The notes under the pieces are model-generated. The model searched no databases. It saw only the letters and a list, made by a program, of their open reading frames with translations, and was not told the origin of the DNA. Shown here one piece after another: positions 31,692-43,501 of a DNA stretch of 64,000 nt (position 1 is its first letter; each line of letters begins with the position of its first letter). The position numbers and the translations under genes were made by a program. Source of the DNA: Gnetum montanum (Eukaryota; Streptophyta; Gnetopsida; Gnetales; Gnetaceae); the NCBI GenBank assembly GCA_015680685.1, contig MNCI01035092.1, forward strand, positions 148,733 to 212,732, in the 5' to 3' direction.

Positions 31692-34331
31692 AATGACATA
31701 ATGGTAAAATAGCACACCAACAAGACAAACATGTCTTCTTCTTTGCACAAAAGCACTTCACCACCTAGGAACAACACTAGAGACAGTCGGTGGCACAACA
31801 CACATAACCAAAATCCACCAGTTCCTCAACAATTCAGTGTGGTATATATTCATCACGATGAATGTATACCTAACTTTACCTTTGTCTTCCATCAAGATGA
31901 ACAATTGCATTAGAAAGACTTGGAGGGTAACATAGTGTTGCCTCCAGACAGAGCAACCCACAACATGCTCCTTCGTGTCCTTGCACGAATAGGCATGTCA
32001 CAATTATATGCTGAGTATGTTGCATGCAATTACAATGTAAGGGACTACCATCCCATAGAAGCACAACGTCAAAGGGACTTGCGACAGGAGAGTTACCACA
32101 CATTGTTGAAGGACAAAGGCCCCTATAATGCTTCGCCCGTCTTAAACAAAATTGAGGGTGGTGAACCTGTTTTCATAGGTTCTCCACAAAACGATGTTTA
32201 CCCTCCTAACGATGGTCAGGAGGTGGTGTATTAGAGCCTGCGCTCTATGATTCACAGCCTTGGTTCTGATCCCCATGAACACCAAGTGTTCAATGAGGGA
32301 ACACAAACACAAGATAAGGGCGAGCATTCTAATCATCATCACGATCGTGATCGAGACCACCGAAGAGAGGGTAGGAAACATCATCATGGTGATGGTTCTT
32401 CTTCTTCTTCACATTCACCCTCTCCTTCAACATTAGGACGTAGTCATAAGGAACCTAATTGTGAGAATAAGGGTAAGCAAAATGAGAGACCTCGACGAGA
32501 GAGTCGAGAGTGAGGACGAGGGCACTCTAGAGAATCAAGGCATGAAAGAAGGGAAAGTAGGGAACCACGTAGACATCATAGACACTATGAGAGAAATGGC
32601 CATGAAGAACCCCTACTTGCAACCCGAAGCATGTTAGACATTATGGAGGCCGTTAGAATTCCTACAAGGCACCAGAAAGATAGCAGGATCAAGAGATTAG
32701 AGATGAATAACATCCCACGATTTGAGGGGTGATACAACGTTGATCCTCAAAACCATTTACAGGCATTTCATGATGCATGTGCCTTGCAGAATATTGAGAA
32801 CGAATGGAAAAAATTAAAGTTGTTCCCAAGGACACTAGTAAAAGAAGCGGAAAGTTGGTATCGGTCCTTAGAACCGGAATCCATTCGAAGGTGGAGTACG
32901 ATGCTAGAACTATTTAATGATAAATATCAAACGTACTCTCGGGTGTCCAAACTACAAAAAAAAATCCAAGGATGGAAGAAGGGGAATCATGAATCCTTGG
33001 ATGCTGCCATGGATCATTATTGTACACTATTACATCATTTCCCAGGCCATGGTTACTCGTAGTAGGATCAACTACGCCATCTCGTAGATGGACTTAGGCA
33101 TGAAACTAGGAGAACCCTTGGAACATATGCCCAAGGGAGATTATCTGAGCTTAGGTCCCATCAGATCCATAGATTGTTGGAGCAAGTAGCTGAGGAAGAA
33201 GGAGAGCTACATAAGAGAGAAAGCGCGGAAGAGTACAACTGTGATCCTTCCCTCCGAAAAAGGGGAGTAAGATTTTGTGAGGAGGAGGATGAGTCACCAC
33301 TTGAAGAGTTGGTGAATAGGAAAACCTTGCTGCTCCAAAAATTAACAATAGAAGTGTCGGCAAAGGTAGATCAGATGTGGGACTCCTTAGATAGTAGATT
33401 TGAAACCTTTCTAAAAATCGTAGAGGAGTCTAAGGAGCGAGGTAGTGATTATGAGAAAAAGAAGAAGAGGGATTTGGACCATGCACATAACAAAGGTAAG
33501 GGTAAAATAACCATCACTGAAGAGGTTGTGGATTCTGATATAGACAATGATGACGAATGTGAGATATGCCAGTATGACCATCCTAAGGGATGTTGTCCAG
33601 TAATCTCACATTTGCAAGAGTCTGGGGTGTACGCACTTGACCCACGACTTAACAAACAGTAAGCACCTCAAAGATTACCTTATCCCCAAGGTAACCCATG
33701 GCAGTTCCACCAACCCTTAACGTATTATCCAAGTGGAACTCCGCCACAACCTATCGAGCAACACTAGCAGTGGCAATACCCATAGTCATGGGGGATGCCA
33801 CCACCAAGGCAACAATACCCTTACTAGCAACCAGATCCATATGGCTACTACGTGCAGTTGCCAATCTCTTCAAGTGACTTTGTCGGTCATGCGACCCCAC
33901 AACGTCACTACCAAGCTCAGGAGTATTATAGGACTCCTCCTGGGAGAGACACACCACATGCATACCATCCTCCAAATCCATCCGCAACTCTTACACCGAT
34001 AGCTCCACTACCACCTGCTCCAGCGATGCAAGGGGAACTCCCCACTCAACCACAACAACGCAATGTTACGAGAGCTGTAAACCTTCAACCTGCTACTGGT
34101 TCTAATAACCGTATAAAGAGAAGACCTCTCTTTAGAACCAACAGTCCAAACAAGCTCTCACAACCACAAGCGGTTGAGCCTCTTAACGTTCCTCCATCAA
34201 ATAAGGCTTTGAAGCTCCTTTTAAACCAACAACAGGGCTCAACGTACACGGTTATGTTAACACATACCATCACTGACTGGATCAAGAGGGTCACCTTCCC
34301 AGGAAATTCTCTGATCCTGGAAGTCCCTTGA
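31692..34331 (+). pseudogene. K3 gag relic (best preserved K gag)
   Basis: ATG at 31692 or 31731. The N-terminus is Ser/Pro/Asn-rich, then a His/Arg/Asp/Ser-rich low-complexity region (about 32280-32600). The Retrotrans_gag capsid domain at about 32690-33220 shows KLKLFPRTLVKEAESWYRSL, FNDKYQTYSRVSKLQKKIQG and RHETRRTLGTYAQGRLSEL. The zinc-knuckle-like C-x2-C-x3-H-x4-C (CEICQYDHPKGCC, about 33560-33598) is one residue shorter than the usual C-x2-C-x4-H-x4-C. A Pro/Gln/Tyr-rich tail follows. A handful of TAG/TGA stops interrupt an otherwise readable frame of about 880 codons, much longer than typical gypsy gag. Confidence 0.85.
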
Positions 34332-34775
34332 TTTATCTCCAAGTTGTTGGGAATGAACCTTGTAAAGTTCTTTTGGACTTAGGTTTTCAGAGTCAACTTG
34401 ATATCGCAAGAAATGTATAAAGCCTGGAACCTACCTTCGCTAAAGAAGAGTAATATTCGCTCAAAGCTGGCTGACCAGTCCATCACTATTCCCTTAGAAC
34501 TGGTGGAGGACATCGTTACCATGGTGTGTGGTTGGTCATACGTAGTTGATTTCCTAGTAATACAAGTCAACAATAACAAGGGGGACTTCCAAATAATAAT
34601 GGAAAGGGCATGGCTAAGTACTGTGAATGCATGCCTAGGAATCCGTGATCTTTCCCTAGAAATATCTAAGGAAAACACTTATGGGAAGATCGAGAAGAAG
34701 AAAGTTCCATGCATCATAGACAGTGATACAGGGTGTGATTGCGTACAGAAAATGTTCAGCATTGCCTGCATGTAA
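34332..34775 (+). pseudogene. K3 aspartic protease relic
   Basis: The active-site loop reads LLDLG (about 34368-34382) in place of the usual D-S-G, then a frameshift, then LISQEMYKAWNLPSLKKSN. The flap/C-terminal motif VEDIVTMVCGWSYVVDFLVI and a RAWLSTVNACLGIRDLSLEI stretch match plant gypsy proteases of the gag-protease fusion type. No reverse transcriptase follows; the next sequence is the conserved module. Confidence 0.78.
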
Positions 34776-36585
34776 TCGGTGTGCACCAGAGGTTAACATA
34801 CAAAGGTGCCTATATGTGGCAACCACACAACAAGAAAACATCTAGTGGTTGATAGCTAATCAAGAGAGCAACTCACCAATATGTATGGAGGTAACTGGGG
34901 GACCAATGTGAATTCATGTCGAAAACATAGATACATTGGAGTAAGAGCATCACCAAGTTCCAATCCTTAACCTGAAAACATCAATTGGGAGAAGTTGGAC
35001 ACTTCTAAAAAATTCAAACAAGCGCTCACTATTTCGGATCTCTCCCTTTCAATTCAGTCATGGGGGAGATAACCACCTATGCTGATCAATCAAGGCCCTT
35101 AGTTTCTTTTAAGTTTTTGTTTTACAAATTTCTTTAAATTTTCTTGTTTTTTGTTTTGCAACATCATTCATACTCTTTTATTTCTTTGTGTGTTTGTTTG
35201 TTTGTTTGTAAAGTTTATCACTTAATAAGTGCTCCTGATGGTGGTATGAACTGTATTCCATTGATTGCTAATGTTTGGTTTTTACCTTTAAGTTATAATG
35301 TTGACACTAAGGTATGGTTCTTTTGATATAATAGGCAATGAGTCCACTTCATCCATACATCCATAAATTTCTATGGTCTCTCTTGGCTTGGAATTGTATA
35401 GTCCCTTTCTCAATAATAAGAACTATCAACAAATTGGTGACTGGGTATTTCTCAAACTAAAGAAGGACTCAAGGATTGAAAGGATGTGACTTCAAGGGGA
35501 TTTGATGCATTTGTGCTGGCCATTTTCTTGGGTGCTTGGATGTTTTCTTTTTGAGTCTCTCGTATCATTTCGATGCTGTTCCATTATCGGGAAGCTAAGC
35601 TAATAAAAATAAGAAGTCTTTGCATGGTGTGGTTCTCACAAAAAAAGGAAAAAAAAAAGAAAAAAAAAGAAAAAACTGTGGGAATTCAAAGCACACCCCT
35701 TAGATGAAATAATCATTTAGGCTACAAGCATTGGTTATGGAACTGAATAAAAATGTTCTCTCTAACTAAGGCCCTTCTCTCTTCCTACTTTCTTGTTGTT
35801 CGTTTCGTCGAAATGGTGGTGACTCTTTGGTGGAAGCATTCTTGTTACTTCAAGTGGATGGATTGGTCGAATGTATTAATGTGAAGTCATTGGATGTGGT
35901 TTGTTTGAGGTTAGATTTAGAATGAGATCTACTAAGTCACATTAACCATTAACACACAAGGGGCTGTACACCACCTTGTTATTGAGATTCCATTCCATTC
36001 TCTTCTTTCCATCATTCTTTCTCCATTTTCCACCTCATTGTTAGTTGTATCAGTAGTCCATATTTTGGTTGATGCATTGTTTTCTTTTTGGTAAACTCTT
36101 GTGGTTAAGACTTTAACTGTTGTCTACAAATGACATTCCTAGAGCCTATGGACTCTTTGAATGTGGGACTGTCAGGGCATTAAGGGTACAAGCTTGCTTT
36201 GGGAGGATCCACTGGCATTCCTATTTGGTGCATCTGTTAATTTCTTTCCCTTAAACATTTTTGCAATCACCATTTATTTTGTTCATCTCCATCTTTGAAA
36301 TCCATTTTATCGGCGTTTCTGTTGTTTCTTTTTCTCCATCTTTCTTATTGCTTATCTTTTTCCATTCTCTCGCTACCAGAGGTTCCCTCTCAGTCATGGG
36401 GGTCCTAGTCCAATTTTTTTTGATTTTTTCTTAACCCCTACACCTTGGGTGGCCACCAATATTATATCTCTAGATCCACATTAGCCATATCACAACTCAG
36501 CCAATGGACCTTACAATAAGGTAAGGTATTAACTGCATTGTGATTCATTTACCCTTGTTAATATAAGACTGTGTTGTGTGTGCAG
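34776..36585 (+). other. K3 conserved non-coding module
   Basis: Matches modules of K1, K2, K4 and K5: 'aataataagaac' near 35413 and the 'gggtacaagcttgctttgggaggatcca' core at 36183-36210 (read as two adjoining blocks). Two PPT-like copies lie at 35056-35066 and 36392-36402. An A-rich tract (35640-35675) and T-rich runs occur. It ends gttgtgtgtgcag|ATG at 36585, another acceptor-like junction. Confidence 0.72.
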
Positions 36586-36954
36586 ATGACAATCATACAA
36601 CAACAGATTGGATCTGGAGGCAACACTTGGAATGGACTAGTGTTGGAATAGTTATACAAGGAATAATATTGATGGCACGCTTATGGATGGATAACGAAAG
36701 GCGTAATCTTGGCGTTGGTAGCAATAGACTTCTTCTTCTCTCTCTCTCTTCCCTCTTCTCTCTCAGCTGCCAAATAAGGCTGGATGTCAAAAGTGTATAG
36801 TGTTCACTCTTGTTATCATGAACACTAAATTTTGTCATGTATTATAATGATGATCCATTCACATGTCACCCCATCTACCATTAGTGTCATTCAAGTCAAT
36901 AATCCCATACCTTCCCAATATTTTGTAAGGAACTCAAGGATGAGTTTTCATTTA
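36586..36954 (+). other. K3 remnant at the ORF2 position
   Basis: The frame opened by ATG 36586 closes after 22 codons. No ORF2 domains are present. A short CT-rich run (about 36730-36765) and the K-family 3' leader ('caataatcccataccttccc', 36898) remain. ORF2 appears deleted, leaving only its start context and 3' end. Confidence 0.6.
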
Positions 36955-36966
36955 GTCATGGGGGTA
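36955..36966 (+). other. K3 polypurine tract
   Basis: gtcatgggggta directly before the 3' LTR; identical to K2. Confidence 0.82.
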
Positions 36967-37733
36967 TGATAAGCCGCGATATCGCATACGCGATATCATA
37001 GCCCTTCGCCAGTTCTATAAATAAGAGGTGACTTTCCCTTGTTTCGGCATCTAGATCTAGATCCTTAGCTAAACTCTGGTAGTTTTACCATTCCAAAGAT
37101 AGAATAATTTCCATGTGCCCGCAGTAGGAGTCTCAAACTAAATGGATCTTTATTCGAACAAATTGTACTTGAGCACACATTTGTGTACGGTAATAAAGAT
37201 GAACTTTCTGATAAACCTTGCAGTACATGGACTAAGCTAGCTAGGACTTAATTACTATTGAATGTTTAAATGCTTTCTTAGACAATTAATCTCTCTCAAC
37301 CCTTTACTCTCCTAGTTAAGTGCATTCAGTATGACCGCTTCGAGCACGTGTGTGATGCTTGGTAACCTAGTAACAAGTAGCGTTTCATAATCCCAGTAAC
37401 ATTGCACTAGTTCAGGGTGTGTGCAGCAAGTGGGAACAGATACTGGTGCTAGGACGATTAGAACTTAGTTAGCAAATAGTTAGTCACTTAGTCTCTTCAC
37501 CCTTCCTTCTTAGCATAAGGCGTTAAAAATATAAAAGACATAAAAATCACATACCTCAAACTTACTTAACCATATAACCGTGACAATACAAGTAAGTTTG
37601 GGAAGACAACGATTGATTAACCTTAAGTGTTCCATTAGGGTGCGTAAGCACTTAGTCCTTGGAGTTTGACCAGATCACATGTGAGACGCTCGTATTCATA
37701 TGGTTGAGTGTAGGGGTACCTCGCCACTCATGT
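36967..37733 (+). repeat. K3 3' LTR
   Basis: 767 bp starting TGATAAGCCGCGATATCGC. U3 has the mirrored GCGATATCGC-ATAC-GCGATATC arrangement, TATA box ctataaataagagg at 37015-37028 and AATAAAGAT near 37191. The last two bases deviate from CA. Followed by TSD atgta. Confidence 0.88.
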
Positions 37734-38560
37734 ATGTACCATCCTTAAACTGATAGCTAAATTGAACTAGTTAATAGGGTATTATAGGATATTTAAGGAG
37801 CTATGTCGAGAGTAAAGCTAATACTTGGGAAAAATCCTTACATTTGGCCAAATTTGCCTATTATAACAAGTACCAAGGATCCATACATAGAATCCAATTT
37901 GAAGTTGTGTACATGCAAAATTATTGAATGCCATTAACTTGGGCTAATCCAACCTTAAGAGTGGAATGTAAAGAAGAGGAAATGAAAATTACAAAAATCA
38001 TTATCACAAGGGTTAAATAGAATCTACAAGTAGCCTAGGATAAGTACAAAAGATACACTAATCAACATCATCATGAGAAGAAGTTTCAAATAGGAGAAAA
38101 AGTATTATTAAGAGTTAAACTAATGAGAAGTTCGATGAAGTTAGGGAGATATACCAAATTAGCAGGTCGATATTGTGGTCCTTTCAAAGTTTTAAAATGA
38201 ATTGGTGAAGTAGGATACTAGCTAAATCTCCTAGCAAATTTAAAGATCCATCCAATCTTTCATGTTAGCCTATTAAAGAAGTTTCATAAAAATGATGTAC
38301 CTTATGTGTTAGATATGAATAACCTACCCTTGATATCTAATGTGAGCTTTGAGGTTAAGTCCATGACCATTAAAGATTATAGTATGAAGAAGCTTTGAAT
38401 GAAACCATTATTAAAGTACTTGTTGAATGGTCAAATTGTGACTAACAAACTTGGAAAAATAGGAAGTTCATGATCAACTCATATCCTTATCTTTTTAAGC
38501 ATCATGATAATAAATGAATAAATTAATATTTTGAATAATAGAAATTATTAGAAAACTAAT
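37734..38560 (+). pseudogene. CH1 integrase end and chromodomain-like tail
   Basis: Resumes the integrase interrupted by K3. The C-terminal part has LMRSSMKLGRYTKLAGRYCGPFKVL (about 38120-38195; two adjoining blocks) and IHPIFHVSLLKKFH (38250). A tail follows with ETIIKVLVEWSNCD and QTWKNRKF (about 38405-38470), whose VEW...TW spacing resembles a chromodomain. That would make CH1 a chromovirus, a group that targets heterochromatin. Stops and shifts are present. Confidence 0.7.
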
Positions 38561-38683
38561 ATATAGTTCTTCCGTAGATGATAATAATGATGATAATACT
38601 AGAGTTGAGGATGATGATTGCACTAAGGATATAACTACGAAGGCATTGGATATTGAAGAGGAGCTTGAGGATGAGTTAAATTG

Positions 38684-38698
38684 TTAAGGGGAGTAGAT
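38684..38698 (+). other. CH1 polypurine tract
   Basis: ttaaggggagtagat lies immediately before the 3' LTR. Confidence 0.7.
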
Positions 38699-39180
38699 TG
38701 TAACATCTCGTTCCTTGTTAAGGGTGGATTTGTATTATTAATAATATAATTAACTTTCAAATGAAGGAATGCCTCATTATGAGGAGTTGTAACTATTTGT
38801 AATACCCTTCAGGGAGGGGTTTGACCTATGATTTAAGATTGGGAACTTAGGGGTCATGCCAAGCATGGAGTTGTAAAGCCAACAATGGTGAGCAATGAGA
38901 GTTAGGTGAAGTAGAACAAGAAGGTATTCATTATCCCTTTAGTATTATGGTCTAACCATGGTGGTACTGTTAGATTACCTCTAAGGGTTCTAAGTGTCAT
39001 AGAAAGATAACCCCAAGGTCATTAACAATATACTCAAATAATTTCATTATTCTTTTCTTTTCTGTTCATTTGAGTGCCATTACTTTCATGTTCTAATGCA
39101 TTTATTGAGTTATAGTGATGTAATATGATGATTCTATTTGATAAATTATCATAATAATTGACATATGGGAATGTGATTTT
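38699..39180 (+). repeat. CH1 3' LTR
   Basis: Starts TGTAACATCTCGTTCC. Shared blocks with the 5' LTR include 'cattatgaggagttgtaact', 'cataatgattctat'-like and 'gggaatgtga'. The 3' end is uncertain by about 10 bp. Confidence 0.8.
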
Positions 39181-39297
39181 ATAGTAAACCTACAAAATAG
39201 TGAAAAATTAAAAAACCAATTCACCATGATGCACAATAGTACAAGTTGTGGTTAGACCATGAGCTGTGATTTAGTCATGTTAGACATTCTTCCCTTA

Positions 39298-40122
39298 TGA
39301 TGAGTAGTAAATGTTCTCTATGGCTAATCATATAATCCACAAGCGTAGTGAGAAATCTTGTCATAATTCATGAACTAAACTAGCTTGAGGTCTAGGTAGT
39401 TTATAGCTAATCATAAGTCAATGTCTTTTTACTTAGGCTAAGACTAAGTATGGTTCAAGGTGTATGGTTTAGACCTACATGAGATGTATGATAATGATGT
39501 TGTTTGATATTTTAATTAATAATATTAAAATATAAAAAATAAACTAATTAATTTAGTAACCAACAAAGTAAATTCTAATATAGCTTAAGATAATGAGTAT
39601 TCATTCTGGATTTGCTATAGACATCTTGAACTCATGTAATCATTGCTAGGTTACCAAGTGAAATACTACTAGAATTACCAAATGATAATGTGTGTATCCT
39701 CCATATCAATCATACTCATTCCCTCTTACTAGCATGCATTGTAAAGTAAACTATTAAGCTAAGTGCATGAGAACATAAACATTACTCTATGTTTCATAGG
39801 AATGTAAATCACATGAAAAAGTAAAGTCTATTCTAAGTCAAAATAATGCAATAGAGAGAAACAATCTCAGTTTTTATTGTCAGTCATGTGAAGTGTTTAA
39901 ATATAATGCAATCAAATAAAGAGATTGAATTCACTAACATAAAATAATAGAGTCTCTTTTTCTATTGCATTAATAATTTTCATTAATGTAGTAGGTGGCT
40001 TGTATTTATAAGCATTTATTAACATTGCATCATCATAGAATGGACATCACATCATAGGCTACAACAATGCATTTATAATGATGTAGCTATGACATCATAT
40101 CCATTTGAAATATTGTTCATCA
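39298..40122 (-). repeat. K5 3' LTR
   Basis: 825 bp. The plus strand starts TGATGAGTAG and ends TGTTCATCA. The minus-strand U3 has GATGTCATAGC and GATGTC motifs, then cttataaatac (TATA box, about 39998-40008). Strongly diverged from the other K LTRs but colinear (gtatggttyaag, taggtctaggtagttt blocks). Confidence 0.78.
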
Positions 40123-40135
40123 TACCCCCATTACT
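40123..40135 (-). other. K5 polypurine tract
   Basis: The minus strand reads gtaatgggggta before TGATGA; the usual K tract with one change. Confidence 0.7.
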
Positions 40136-40672
40136 AACTGAAAACTCATCCATAAGTTAAACAAAATTGGAACAAAGTTTGTTACAAAATTGTGGGAGTG
40201 AGATTGATGGACTGACTAACTAACAAGTTAACAAAGACTTTAATGCCACATTACAAATTTATTTGAGTGGTCATTTAACAAAATGATAAACCTTATAAAC
40301 AAATATAAAAAACTAAAAAAACCTACAAGAATGCAAAATTGGCTAATGTAGATGCCTTAAGTGGTTATAGGTGGTGGTAGCTTTTTTCCCCCTCATTGGT
40401 CAATGGGTTATTAACTCTTAAAGTAAGGTTGGCCAAGTTAGAATTTGAAGGCAATTTTCATGGATATAGAAATATTGAAAATATTTTGTTGGATTTAATA
40501 AAATAGGTTGTGAACTTAATGCGTTTAATATTAAACACTCACTTGATTTTTTAAATCCTAGTATTTTGCCATTGACCTTATAAGGTTCTGAATGATATCT
40601 TGTTGGTCTATAAACTCTGCCTTAATAATTTCTGATTTTGCATTGGTGATATGTAATTTTTATTGGGTTTCA
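40136..40672 (-). pseudogene. K5 ORF2 C-terminal remnant and 3' leader
   Basis: The minus strand after CH2 shows weak similarity to the late coiled coil (KSEIIKAEFIDQQDIIQNLI, compare K6 QAEIKNRDLQIQDLTEYM). A badly decayed tail follows, then the family 3' leader ('ttaacttatggatgagtttt'). Only the order and the 3' leader are convincing. Confidence 0.5.
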
Positions 40673-41646
40673 TGAAGCAGGTTCACTCCATAATTAAATC
40701 AACTTCAAATACTAAATCTAGATATTATGAATAAATAATAACTTTTGCTAGAAAACAAGAAAACTTGCTATCTTTAATTATTCAATTAGAAGATTACAAC
40801 AAGGTTCTCAAAACCCACAAACATTCAAAAACCTCTCAATTACTTAAATGATATTGTAGAGCATGAGGATTTATAATGACATAATGGTTGTTCCTAATAT
40901 AAGATACAACCAATAGAAAATCTCTCCCACACCTTGGGACTAAGATCTCGAGTCACAAGTATGATATAAGAGAATAGAACACATATGTCAACACACCACA
41001 AATTGACCTTGGAGCTGAAATCACAAATTGCACTCCCTCAATGTGCTCTCTTTCCCTCTCTTATGATACTCTTCATAGTTAAGAGCTATCTCTCTCTCTC
41101 TCTCACTCATGGTACCAACAATAGTAAATCACATCAATATTTATGAATAACAACAAAATAAGAAACCTAGAAACCTTCCCTTAACTTAACTTGAGGCTTT
41201 CTAGTTGTGTTCATGATCTCCTTACCTTCTCTTTGGCTATTTCCATCCTTCTCCAACTTACCCCCATTGTTTCCCAAATTGGAACAACTAATTTTGGAAG
41301 TTTCTCTAGTTGTACGGGTTGTCTCTAGCCTTGGCAAGATGTCTCTTCTTAAAACCCATCTTGTAGAAGAGATGTCTCTTGTCTTGGTAAGATGTCTCCT
41401 TTTTGGACAAGATGCCTCCTCTTAGTAGGAGACATCTTGTGCAAGACATCTTCCCTCCTATAAGACATCTTCTCCAAGAAGATAGCAAGTTCAGCAAGAC
41501 ACCTCCTCTGGCTCCAAGACATACTCTATCAACAACAACTCTTAGTCCAAACATCTTCCTATTCCCTAAGGAATATTCTTAATTCTGAAACCTACAATAC
41601 AAAATGTATGAAAATAGAAAAAGGGATTGGAAGAGGTGTTCTTACA
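40673..41646 (-). repeat. CH2 3' LTR
   Basis: 974 bp; on minus it begins TGTAAGAACACC and ends GAACCTGCTTCA. Contains a cluster of AGATGTCT/AGACATCT motifs (41337-41475) and a short (TC)n run at 41089-41104. The 5' partner at 52104-53035 is alignable throughout. Confidence 0.85.
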
Positions 41647-41709
41647 ATAGCTCTCCCATCCTTCAAAAAGTAAACTTAGATATATAAGGGAGTAAGGGTT
41701 GAAGTGATT

Positions 41710-41885
41710 CCCTAGTCATGAATTTTGATCTCATGGACCCATACAACATCATTTATAGATTTATCCTTCTAATGGATTAAATATTCATACTTATTGACTC
41801 CTTGAGTACTAGAAGCTTCCATCCACTTTAGCATGATTACATTCCTCTCCATTAAACATTTGGATTGATCAATAGCCCCCTTCAC
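41710..41885 (-). pseudogene. CH2 chromodomain-like tail
   Basis: The conceptual minus reading gives MLKWMEASSTQGVNKYEYLI and SINDVVWVHE, resembling the R-x-x-x-YLVKWKG...TW pattern of chromodomains after gypsy integrase, with key aromatic positions partly changed. Assignment is by pattern only. Confidence 0.45.
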
Positions 41886-42984
41886 CTAATTGATGCTACC
41901 ATGTAGGGTCTCCTCATTAGCTAGTCCATGATAGTGCACAAGGTCTATAACATTAAATACAAAATACATACAAACATTGTTTGGTAAATTAATCTTAAAA
42001 GCATTATCATTGATCTTAATCTTAATTTTAAAAGGCCCCATCTTCTTAGCTTTCAACTTTGAGAAGTTAACATCTCTCAACTGCTTCTTCTTCAAGTACA
42101 CCCAAACCGAGTCACCAACATCAAAATTTGGCTTTCATTTACCCTCATTTATTTTTAGTACACTCTTTTCAGTATTTTTCTTAAGATTTGATTTTACTTA
42201 TGCATGGATATCCCTTATCTCTTACACAAAATTAGCACTAAGTTGAGCTTTATCATGAAAGCTCTTCAAAATGTCCACCATCTTTAGATAAAACCCATAG
42301 TTCACCTCAAATGGACTTTTACCAATAGCAACATGAAATGCATTATTGTATGAAAATTGAGCATGACACAATAAGTCTTCCCACTTGTTTGGCCATCCAT
42401 CACATATAAATCTTAATATGTTTAGCAAGGATTTATTCACCATCTTCATTTGACCATTAGATTGTGGATGATATGTAGTAGAAAAATTTAATTTTGTCCA
42501 AAAAAAATTTCCAAAGGGACCTCCAAAAGTGACTTTTAAATTTGGACTCTTTGTCACTAACAATATTCAAAGGAATTCCATACAACTTCATAACATGGAA
42601 AAATAAATTTACCACATGAGAAGCATCACTCATCTTCTTGCATAAAATGAAATGTGTCATCTTAGAGAACCTATTAACAACAATAAAAATTACATTGTTT
42701 CCACTTTTGATTTTTAGAATATCACTCACAAAATCCATAGACATACTTTCCCATGGACCCTTGGGAATTAGCAAAGGCATATAATGTCCATCCACTGCTT
42801 TATCTTCTTTGAAGTTTTGATAAGTCAAATACTGCACAAATTTTGAAATGTTAGTTATGCTAAGTCCAAAATAGTGCCTACCCAAAAGTTCTAATGTTTT
42901 ATCCTTGCCCATGTAACCTATCATGCCACTATAATGCTTTTTAAACAAAATCTTTTCACTAAAATCACAATTAGAAGCACACAC
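41886..42984 (-). pseudogene. CH2 integrase relic
   Basis: Zinc-binding region 42800-42984 (HYSGMIGYMGKDKTLELL...). The catalytic core has WESMSMDFVSDILK (first Asp kept) and IVSDKESKF (second Asp kept). The third acidic position reads Lys in NGQMKMVNKSL (about 42440), so the enzyme would be dead. A frameshift joins two open frames near 42480. The C-terminal part MYLKKKQLRDVN...KMGPFKIKIKI is at 41886-42101. Confidence 0.82.
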
Positions 42985-43501
42985 CTTTCCATTATTAAAT
43001 AATAGTTCATGGTGAATATGATAGTTCCTCCACTGGTCTATCCTACTTGTTAATGGCTCTTTCAGGCTCTTCCAAAACTACCAAAAATCATCATCATGCT
43101 CATACAAAGAAGTAAAATTATTCATACCTTCAACATGAGGTATGTTTAAATTCATCATATGCACCCTAGACAATGCATCAACCACCACATTAGCTTTTTT
43201 ACTTTAGTGTTTCAAGAAAAAATTGAAGTGCTGTAACTGTGCAACCCACTTCATGTGCTTTGCGTTAAACTTCTTTTGTGAGTTTATAAATTAAAGTTCT
43301 TTGTGGTTCATCATCAAAGTGAACCTCTTGGACAACAAATAATGCCTTTAATTCCTGATTGCTCGGAATAGTATGCAAATCCTTCTCATATATGCTATAA
43401 TTTTGCCTTAATTCATTCAACTTTTTAGAAAATAAAGCAACATACCTACCTTCTTGTAAAAGTATCCCACCAATGGCAAGTCCACTTACATTCATCTCCA
43501 C
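42985..43501 (-). pseudogene. CH2 RNase H relic
   Basis: MEMNVSGLAIGGILLQEGRY, then VALFSKKLNELRQNYSIYEKD, match gypsy RNase H; the first Asp of the D-A-S motif reads Asn. The downstream half, to 42985, is broken. Confidence 0.78.

Larger units (their letters stand above)
30944..37733 (+). mobile_element. K3: non-autonomous K element (gag-protease only)
   Basis: Both LTRs (30944-31583, 36967-37733), tRNA-Asp primer site, gag plus a protease relic, conserved module and polypurine tract; no reverse transcriptase, no integrase and no ORF2. TSD atgta (30939-30943, 37734-37738); excising the element restores CH1 integrase reading. LTR sequence and gag are the least decayed plus-strand K copies here, suggesting it is relatively young (qualitative). 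Confidence 0.92.
22310..39180 (+). mobile_element. CH1: chromovirus-like gypsy element hosting X1 and K3
   Basis: LTRs at about 22310-22826 and 38699-39180; primer site restored by removing X1; gag, protease, reverse transcriptase, RNase H, integrase and a chromodomain-like end. It is interrupted by solo LTR X1 (22832-23904) and by K3 (30944-37733). All frames carry many stops. The 3' LTR end and target duplication are not resolved; ataga/atagt at the flanks is a weak candidate. Confidence 0.82.

Noticed and set aside
31731-34775. A host Ser/His-rich protein gene
   Set aside because: It follows an LTR and primer site and contains gag capsid, knuckle and protease motifs; it is K3 gag-protease.
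36576-36800. 74-codon ORF at the ORF2 position of K3
   Set aside because: Out of frame with the acceptor-adjacent ATG, CT-run derived Leu/Ser stretch, and no similarity to ORF2.
22305-39185. TSD ataga/atagt for CH1
   Set aside because: Only four of five bases agree and the 3' LTR end is uncertain, so I do not claim it.
41089-41104. (TC)n microsatellite as a separate locus
   Set aside because: Short run inside the CH2 LTR; noted only there.
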